A stretch of 64,000 bases of DNA from Calamus simplicifolius (lineage: Eukaryota > Streptophyta > Magnoliopsida > Arecales > Arecaceae), in assembly GCA_900491605.1 (NCBI GenBank), contig UESW01004825.1, positions 496,001 to 560,000 on the forward strand, written 5' to 3'. Below are positions 56,575-64,000 of this stretch, in pieces. Numbering within the stretch: the first letter of the stretch is position 1; each line of letters opens with the position of its first letter. Under the pieces are notes generated by a model. It did not search any database. It was not told where the DNA came from and worked only from the letters and a program-made list of their open reading frames with translations. The translations under genes were made by a program, and so were the position numbers.

Positions 56575-57440
56575 CTTAGGGACGAATGTAATCGAGCCGA
56601 GTGAGTCATACAGTGCCAAGCTCGAGCTCGACTCGATTCTAAAATTTGAAGCTTGAAACTCGAGCTCGATCGAGTTTTTTATTTCGAGCTCTACTCGATT
56701 CGAATTTCTATAAAAAATTTAAAAAATAAATTTTAAATTAAAATAAAATATTTTTTTAACTAAAAGTTTAAAGGAGCCCTCACCTTAGAGATAAGGCAAA
56801 GATTATTATTATCTTTATAAAGATAGGGCTTAATAGAGATAGGGCTTATCCGTTATCGCTTAGAAATGAGCTCTATCCTTTCGCTCATAGGATGAGAGTC
56901 ATGTACGAGGTCATGAGAGTCACGCCGTAGAGGGAAGATGGGTTTTGCACGCCGTAGAGGGAAGATGGGTTTTGGGGACATGAGGGGAGGAAGATGGGTT
57001 TTGGGGACACGGAGGAAGGGACGAGGGGTTTTGGGGAGGGACGAGAGTCACGCACTCACGCAGAGGGAAGATGTTCTTACGGATTAATGTTAATATAGTG
57101 ATCTCATTGATGACTCGTCAAAGATAGAATAAATTAATAACTCTATGCGAGTTTTGATTGGGTTATTGTAGCAGGAGCAGGTTAGCAAAAGAGGATTTTG
57201 GAGGACGAGGGACTCACTAGTGACTATTCGTTTTCCTAATTTTCTCGTTGAGACGAACACTTTTTCTAATCCTTAAGCTTGCAAGCTTTTCGAGCCGAGT
57301 ATTTTAATACTCAAACTCAGCTCGATAATTTACTCGAGTAGCTCGAGCTTGACTCGATGAGCAACAAGTCGAGTTCAAGTATTTTTCGAGTCGATCTTGA
57401 GCTACTCGCGAGTTGTCTCGACTCAGTTACACCCCTAGGA
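56575..57440. mobile_element. TIR element with CTCGAG-rich ends
   Basis: The left end (TGTAATCGAGCCGAGTGAG) and right end (complement of GGGTGTAACTGAGTCGAG) are inverted copies, followed inward by many GCTCGAGCTCGACTCG motifs in both arms for about 100-150 bp. The ends resemble the GGGGTGTAATCGAGCCGAG family of small hAT-like elements in plants. The centre holds short repeats of AGAGGGAAGATGGGTTTTG. No transposase and no certain target duplication. Confidence 0.55.
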
Positions 57441-58275
57441 ACGATAGGCAAAATAACATGGTTATGAAAAAAATCTTAGAGCATTTGCTGATCTGAATAT
57501 ATCCATGTTTATCAAAGGATTTTCTTATTTCCTTTTTTCTTCCCTTTTATTTCTTTTTATTTCTTTTCTTTTTTTTAAAAAAAAGTTCTTCATTCTTCCT
57601 TTACTTCAATTTTTTAAATTTCTTTTATTTTTTATTTTTATTTTTATACTTTCTTTGTCTTTCTTTATTTTGCTTCTTTCTTTTTCGTTGGTTCTTTCTT
57701 TTTCTTTTCTTTTTTTTTTTTCTTTTTCTTTATCTTGTTTTCTCTTCTCACTTTGCTCATCTCGGGCATCTTTGAAACTTATTTTTAGGAAAGATACTTT
57801 AAGAAAAAATTAAAATCATTTTAGGAATGACAGTTTAAGAGAGTTGAACATAAAAGGTAGAGTATTAGGTGGAGGATAAACACTATTATAAGATGATAAG
57901 ATTTTAAAAGCTCATAATGTCCAAGCAAAGGGCATAAATGAGAAATCTCATTTAAGTAAAACCCTAGCTATTAGTTTATAAGAGATCTAGACATCTAGTA
58001 AGAGCATGGGCTCTTTCAAGATTTTCATTCATATATAATCAAGCTAAACTTAACTAAGCTAGTGTAATTCTATTTTAGCTCATTAGCAAAACTTGGTCAA
58101 CTTCAAGCTAAATTTTAAGCCAAATATAAGCTACCTCTTATTGACACTTGTGGTCCAAAATGACTAATCTTGGCTAAAGAAGAATAATGGTATGCATGAA
58201 TTGTTGGATGTAAGTCTTATATGATAATTTTGTGCCCTTGTTTGTGCCATGCTCATCATCTGATTTTGTAAAGAG
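57441..58275. other. Spacer with pyrimidine tract
   Basis: A CT-rich tract (57,520-57,740) dominates; the Phe/Leu-rich frame over it is compositional. No gene. Confidence 0.6.
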
Positions 58276-59218
58276 TGTTGGTTTAGATGGCAACCCAAGA
58301 GGGGGGTGAATTGGGTTCTTTAAAAATTTTACACTTAAAACTAATTCCACAAGATAAATGTGCACAAGTGAAGTGATGCGATAAATGATAAGCACAATAT
58401 AAAAGAAGAGAGAGAGAAAGATAAGCACGACAAACACACAAGGTTTATAGTGGTTCGGTGTTAGCTACACCTACATCAACTCCCAAGCAACTCTTGGGTC
58501 CACACTATAATCACCATGATTACAGCTGAGTTGTTTTGCAAGATCACAACTCGAACTTATTGTTTTACAACGGGGTCACAACGAACCCAGTCGGTTTTCA
58601 TAGGTTCACCAGCACAAAACCTAACATAAGCTAATCTTAGCTTGTCCGAGGTCAACTATCTCAACTAATTCAATCCCCCTGATTGAATCAGAAAACAAAT
58701 AACTCAAATAGATGTTTACAGCAAATTAAAAGCTTCTCAAATGAGCAAATAAGTAATATAAGTAAAATGAGAATAGAAAAATCTGATTTGAAGCTATTTG
58801 AAGTTGAGCTTTTCTTCTTTTCTTCTTTTTCTCTTCTCTTCTGAATGGACTTTCAAAGCTTGAACTCAAACACTTGAAAAAGGCTTGGTGAAGAGAAGGT
58901 TGAAGATTTAGGGCTCTTACTTTTCTTCTTCAAATCGATGGAAATCCTTCGAATTTGATCTTGGAAGGCTTTTGGATTTCTCTTCTATCTTTTTTCAACA
59001 GTTAGGCTTGAATCAGAAAACAAATAACTCAAATAGATGTTTACAGTAAATTAAAAGCTTCTCAAATGAGCAAATAAGTAATATAAGTAAAATGAGAATA
59101 GAAAAGCCTGATTTGAAGCTATTTGAAGTTGAGCTTTTCTTCTTTTTCTCTTCTCTTCTGAATGAACTTTCAAAGCTTGAACTCAAACACTTGAAAAAGG
59201 CTTGATTTTAAAATCACA
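58276..59218 (-). repeat. 3' LTR of the SIRE-type element
   Basis: On the plus strand it starts TGTTGGTTTAGATGG with CCAAGAGGGGGGTGAATTGG and ends AAATCACA. On the minus strand the bases just before it read AAAGGAGAATTAGGAGTC, a good polypurine tract. About 943 bp, including a duplicated segment. Confidence 0.7.
58685..59206. repeat. 195-bp direct duplication inside the copia LTR
   Basis: The segment 58,685-58,886 (GAATCAGAAAACAAATAACT, then AGTAAAATGAGAATAGAAAA and CAAAGCTTGAACTCAAACAC) recurs at 59,009-59,204 with few differences, 325 bp away. Confidence 0.92.
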
Positions 59219-59372
59219 GACTCCTAATTCTCCTTTAAGATAACAAAATCTCTCTTCACTTAAGGGTTTTATAAATATGTCAGCTAATTATTCATCAGTA
59301 CATACATAATCAAGACAAACATCATTATTAGCTATATGTTTTCTAATGAAATGGTGTCTTATTTCTATGTGT

Positions 59373-60952
59373 TTAGTTCTTGTGTTGAATAGGATTTTTA
59401 GTCAAATTTATTGCACTAATGTTATCACATCTAATTGGAGTTTTACCAAGTGTTATACCATAATCTTCAAGTTGTCGCTTAATCCAAAGAATTTGAGCAC
59501 AGCAACTTCCAACTGCAACATATTCAGCTTTAGCAGTTGATAATGCAACCAAATTTTGCTTTTTGCTAAACCAAGAGATTAAGTTACTACCTAAAAATTG
59601 GCATGCACCACTTATACTTTTTCTATCTAATTTACAACTAGCAAAATCAGAATCAGCATATGTAATCAAATTTAATGTTGAGTCTCTAGAGTACCATAAT
59701 CCTACATTTTTAGTTCCATTTGAATATCTGAGAATTCTTTTTACAGCAATTAAGTGAGATTCTTTAGGTTCAGACTGATATCTAGCACATAAGCATACAG
59801 CAAACATAATATCAGGTATACTTGCTGTTGTGTAAAGTAGAGAACCAATCATACCTCTATAATATTTTGATCAATTTGCTTACCATCTTCATCTTTATCG
59901 AGTTTGCATGAAGGACTCATAGGTGTTCCAAGAGGTTTAACTAATTCCATACCAAACTTCTTGAGAATTTCTTTAGTGTACTTTGTTTGATTGATGAAAA
60001 TCCCCTCTCTTTCTTGTTTGATTTGAAGTCCAAGGAAGAAGTTAAGTTCTCCCATCATGCTCATCTCAAATTTGCCCTGCATTAACTTTGCAAAATCTTG
60101 ACAAAGAAGATTGTTAGTAGCACCGAATATTATATTATCTACATATATTTGTATTACCAATAAGTCTTTATCTTTTCTTTTCAAAAACAGGGTTTTATCA
60201 ACATTTTCTCTAGAAAAATCATTTTCAATTAGAAATTTACTTAGTCTATCATACCAAGCTCTAGGTACTTGTTTTAAACCATAAAGTGCTTTGTGTAGTT
60301 TAAAAACATGATTTGGAAACTCATGATCTTCAAAACCAGGTGGTTGTTCAACAAAAACTTTCTTATTTATAAAACAATTTAAAAATGCACTTTTCACATC
60401 CATTTGAAATAGATTAATTTTCATATAACATGCAAATGCAAGTAACAACCTAATGGCCTCTAATCTAGCAACAGGTGCAAAGGTTTCATCAAAATCAATT
60501 CCTTTCTTTTGATTATATCCTTTTGCAACTAATCTAGCTTTATTTCTAATAACAATGTCATTTTTATCTAATTTATTTTTAAATACCCATTTAGATCCTA
60601 TAACAGAATGACCTTTGGGTCTATCAACTAGGGTCAATACTTTATTCCTAGTAAATTGATTTAATTCCTCTTACATAGCTAACATCCAATTACTATCTTT
60701 TTCGGCTTCCTCAATAGTCTTGGGTTCTATATGAGATACAAATGCAAGATGATTATTGATATTTCTCATTGATGATCTAGTTCTTATACCTTGAGATGGA
60801 TCGCCTATGATTAAGTCCTTTGGATGACCATAAGTATATCTCCAATCTCTAGATAGATCTACATCATTACGAGTAGTATCAATACCATCATCCTTAGGTG
60901 AGTCATCATCCTTAGCTTCTGGTTCATGATCTGAAGATACATCGACATTCAA
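59373..60952 (-). pseudogene. Copia reverse transcriptase-RNase H with YVDN palm
   Basis: The RT (60,637-59,849) has KWVFKNKLDKNDIVIRNKAR, VAKGYNQKKGIDFDETFAPV, MDVKSAFLNCFINKKVFVEQ, PPGF and ALYGLKQVPRAWYDRL. RNase H (59,852-59,373) has SDFASCKLDRKSISG, ALSTAKAEYVAVGSCCAQ and IRCDNISAI. The linker at 60,952-60,671 carries SSMRNINNHLAFVSHIEPKT. The palm YVDD is YVDN (GAT to AAT), removing a metal-binding Asp, and short frame breaks occur near 59,850 and 60,650. The enzyme would make DNA from the element RNA; this copy should be inactive. Confidence 0.88.
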
Positions 60953-61019
60953 TTTTTCAAGATCTCATTCAAGCAATTTGTATCTTCCTCATCATCTATC
61001 TTTCAAACTTGATGCTAAA

Positions 61020-61256
61020 GATTCATCAAATACTACATGAATTGACTCTTCTACAATTAAATACTTCTTATTAAACTCTATAAGCTTTTCTAGAAGTAGA
61101 ATATCCTAGGAATATATCTTTATCAGATTTTGCGTCAAACTTTTCAAGATTGTCTTTACCATTATTATGAATGAAACATCGACAACCAAATGCATGAAAA
61201 TAACTAATATTGGGTATCCTATTATGCCATAATTTATAGGAAGTTTTCTTAAGGAT
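61020..61256 (-). pseudogene. Copia integrase C-terminal fragment
   Basis: Reads SYKLWHNRIPNISYFHAFGC, IHNNGKDNLEKFDAKSDKDI and FLGYSTSRKAYRV, the end of the copia integrase region. The core with its D,D,E residues is absent beyond the junction at 61,257. Confidence 0.8.
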
Positions 61257-61279
61257 CACTACAAGAAAATACTAAAATA

Positions 61280-62655
61280 GCGACGCAAATTTAGCGACGC
61301 ATAATTGCGTCGCTAAATTGCGACCTCTTTGCGACGCCATTGTGACAACAAAATATTGCGACGCATTAGCGACCCATTAGCGACTCAATAACCAAAAATA
61401 AAAAAAAAAAATTTTTAATATTGCGACGCAAATATTGCATCGCAATATTTTTAAATTAATTTTTTATGAAATATAATATCAATAAAAATATTGCGACGCA
61501 ATAATTGCGTCGCAATGTTTTTAACAGAATTAAATATTTTAAATAGCGACGCACTAGCGACGCAATAAAATAGATAATTAAAAAAATTATTTTTAATTTA
61601 GCGACGCACCAATTGCGTCGCAAATAATTGAAATAAAATTAAATTTTATAAAATCTAATTATCGGAAAAAAATTGCGACGCCTACAAGTGTGTCGCAATG
61701 TTTTTAAAAGAATTAAATATATTAAATAGCGACGCATTAGCGACGCAATAAATTAGAAAATAAGAAAAATTATTTTAAATTTAGCGACGCAACAAATGCG
61801 TCGCAAATAATTTAAATTAAATTATATTGTTTACAGTACAAATATTTACAAAATATTGCGACGCATAAAAGTGCGTCGCAATGTTTTTGAAAAAATTAAA
61901 TATCTTAAATAGCGATGCCTTAGCGATGCAATAAAATTAGAAAATAGAAAAAATATTTTTAATTTAGCGACGCAACAATTGCGTCGCAAATAATTTAAAT
62001 GGAATTATATTTTTTATAGTATTAATATTTTAAAAATATTGCGACGCCACCCATTGCATCGCAATATTTTGAAAAAATTAAATATTTTAAAATAGCAACG
62101 CATTAGCGACGCAATAAACTGGAAAAATAAAAAAATTATTTTTAATTTAGCGATGCAACAATTGCATCACAAATAATTTAAATGGAATTATATTTTTTAC
62201 AGTATTAATATTTTAAAAAATATTGCGACGCCACCATTGCGTCGCAATATTTTGGAAAAAATTAAATAAATTTAAAATAGCAACGCATTAGCGATGCAAT
62301 AAACTAGAAAATAAATTAAAATTATTTTTAATTTAGCGACGCAATAACTGCGTCGCAATTATTTTAAATAAAATTAAATTTTATAATTATAAATATGAGA
62401 AAAAATAATTACGACGTAACACAGTGAGTTGCAATGTTTTTAAAAAATTAATTATATTAAATAGCGATGCATTAGCGATGTAATAAGTGAAAATATTAAT
62501 TAGGAAAATTATGTTTTAATATAGCGACGTACTTATTGCATCGTAATGATTAGAATTAAAGTTAATTTTTTAGATATTATAATTATCATATTAAAAAAAT
62601 ACGACGCAACCCTTTGCGTCGTTATATATTTAAAAAAATTAATTATGTTAAATAG
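61280..62655. repeat. GCGACGCA/TGCGTCGC subterminal motif zone
   Basis: Some 25-30 copies of GCGACGCA, often paired with TGCGTCGC at 4-8 bp to form hairpins, are separated by AT-rich spacers (TTTTAATTTAGCGACGCAAC, AAATTAAATATTTTAAATAG) in a loose period of about 130-140 bp. Motif decay (GCGATGCA, GCAACGCA) fits CpG mutation. Confidence 0.8.
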
Positions 62656-64000
62656 CGATCGGTGCCGATCTCAGACGGATTGCGTCCGAGATAGGTCGTG
62701 GCCGATCGTCTATTAGGGCTTGGATCGATCGCAACCGTCAGATCTTTGCCGATCGGACCGATTGTCGCGGTCCACGATCGGTCGTCGCCGATCGGGATCA
62801 GGGCTTGGATCGATCGCAACCGTTGGAATTTGCACCGATCTCGGACGGATTGCAACGGTCCGAGATAGGTTGTGGCCGATCGGGATCACGGCTTGGATCG
62901 ATCGCAACCGTCGGATCGTCGCCGATCTCGGACGGATTGCAACTGTCCGAGATAGGTTGTGGCCGATCGGGATCACGGCTTGGATCGATCGCAACCGTCG
63001 GATCGTCGCTGATCTCGGACGGATTGCAACGGTCCGAGATAGGTTGTGGCCGATCGGGATCACGGCTTGGATCGATCGCAACCGTCGGATCTTTGCCAAT
63101 CGGACCGATTGCCGCGGTCCGCGATCGGTCATCGCCGATCGGGATCAGGGCTTGGATCGATCGCAACCGTCGGATCGTCGCTGATCTCGGACGGATTGCA
63201 ACGGTCCGAGATAGGTTGTCGCCGATCGGGATCACGGCTTGGATCGATCGCAACCGTCGGATCATCGCCGATCTCGGACGGATTGCAACTGTCCGAGATA
63301 GGTTGTGGCCGATCGGGATCACGGCTTGGATCGATCGCAACCATCGGATCTTTGCCGATCGGACCGATTGCCGTGGTCCGCGATCGGTCATCGCCGATCG
63401 GGATCAGGGCATGGATCGATCGCAACCGTTGGAATTTGCGCCGATCTCGGACGGATTGCAATGGTCCGAGATAGGTTGTGGCCGATCGGGATCACGGCTT
63501 GGATCGATCACAACCGTCGGATCATCGCCGATCTCGGATGGATTGCAACTGTCCGAGATAGGTTTTGGCCGATCGGGATCATGGCTTGGATTGATCGCAA
63601 CCGTCGGATCGTCGCCGATCTCGGACGGATTCAACGGTCCGAGATAGGTTGTGGCAAATCGGGATCAGGGCTTGGATCGATCGCAACCGTCGGATCGTCG
63701 CCGATCTCGGACCGATTGCAACGGTCCGAGATAGGTTTTGGCCGATCGGGATCACGGCTTGGATCGATCGCAACCGTCGGATCGTCGCCGATCTCGGACA
63801 GATTGCAACTGTCCGAGATAGGTTTTGGCCGATCGGGATCAGGGCTTGGATCGATCGCAACCGTCGGATCGTCGCCGATCTCGACGGATTGCAACGGTCC
63901 GAGATAGGTTGTGGCCGATTGGGATCAGGGCTTGGATCGATCGCAACCGTCGGATCGTCGCCGATCTCGGATGGATTGCAACGGTCCGAGATAGGTTGGC
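62656..64000. repeat. 87-bp tandem array rich in CGATCG
   Basis: About 15 units to the window end; successive GCTTGGATCGATCG marks at 62,891 and 62,978 are 87 bp apart. Each unit contains GATCGATCGCAACCGTCGGA, GCCGATCTCGGACGGATTGC and GGTCCGAGATAGGTTGTGG. Because 87 is a multiple of 3 and stops are rare, long frames stay open on both strands (for example 62,805-63,647 plus, 62,798-63,391 minus); these are not called as genes. Confidence 0.92.

Larger units (their letters stand above)
58276..61256 (-). mobile_element. SIRE-type Ty1/copia retrotransposon, 3' half
   Basis: Minus-strand order: integrase end, variable linker, reverse transcriptase, RNase H, polypurine tract, 3' LTR. The 5' LTR, gag, protease and integrase catalytic part are missing, cut off exactly where CACTACAAGAAAA starts at 61,257. 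The motif set (IIFGATN, MMGELNFFLGLQIKQ, GIFINQTKYTKEILKKFGME) is that of the SIRE/Maximus lineage. Confidence 0.88.
61257..64000 (+). mobile_element. Second CACTA-type element, 5' or 3' terminal part
   Basis: CACTACAAGAAAATA at 61,257 is the standard CACTA terminus, placed inside a copia coding region. It is followed by about 1.4 kb of subterminal motifs and then a tandem array. No transposase is visible; the element runs past the window end. The 3-bp target site would be GAT at 61,254-61,256, which cannot be checked without the other end. Confidence 0.7.

Noticed and set aside
57505..57813. 102-codon Phe/Leu/Ser-rich frame that looks like a membrane protein
   Set aside because: Pure CT-tract composition.
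59373..60952. Possible endogenous pararetrovirus
   Set aside because: LTR, polypurine tract, copia domain order and integrase fragment identify a Ty1/copia element; no movement-protein or coat motifs.
62798..63907. Several overlapping open frames of 140-280 codons on both strands
   Set aside because: They follow the 87-bp tandem array; the period is divisible by three, so frames stay open without being genes.
1..64000. tRNA or rRNA genes
   Set aside because: No cloverleaf-compatible sequence or rRNA stretch recognised; the only pol III-type boxes belong to the SINE at 21.9 kb.

Overview
The window is nuclear DNA of a flowering plant: split genes with GT-AG introns, telo-box motifs in a 5' leader, and plant transposon families (CACTA/TNP2, Tat-type Ty3/gypsy, SIRE-type Ty1/copia, RTE LINEs, an Au-like SINE). 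The very GC-rich intronless gene at 54.8 kb and the multi-kilobase introns fit a monocot, perhaps a palm; the species is an inference, not something read directly.

Only two ordinary host genes are convincing. A kelch-type acyl-CoA-binding protein (class IV ACBP, ACBP4/5 or OsACBP6 type) runs 18.3-38.7 kb on the + strand in 18 exons; its long introns hold RTE LINE copies, a SINE, a MULE-like element and other insertions. An SRC2-like C2-domain protein lies at 54.8-55.8 kb (+). Compared with their families both genes show single-base deletions (two and one), so the models are broken as written although everything else looks functional.

Layout: 1-9,995, 3' part of a degraded CACTA (En/Spm) element with TNP2 transposase, DUF4218/DUF4216 parts, a second spliced transposase-associated gene, a captured host-gene fragment and a 2.6-kb solo LTR with TSD ATCAC. 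9,996-14,230, an older repeat split by a 3.05-kb solo LTR (TSD CATGG). 14.2-15.9 kb, decayed retroelement DNA. 15.9-18.0 kb, two tandem copies of an AT-rich element just upstream of the ACBP gene. 39,342-53,366, a nearly complete minus-strand Tat-like Ty3/gypsy element whose LTRs carry ~90-bp tandem arrays; it also holds a 47-bp minisatellite and a spliced antisense gene between integrase and 3' LTR. 54.5-55.9 kb, the SRC2-like gene with TATA box. 56.6-57.4 kb, a terminal-inverted-repeat element. 58,276-61,256, the 3' half of a SIRE-type copia element (minus strand), cut at 61,257 by a second CACTA-type terminus with GCGACGCA subterminal motifs, followed by an 87-bp CGATCG-rich tandem array to the window end.

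The transposons do not form a pathway with the host genes. The interest lies in nested insertion history with readable target duplications, tandem arrays inside retroelements, the antisense gene of the Tat element, and the deletion pattern in conserved genes.
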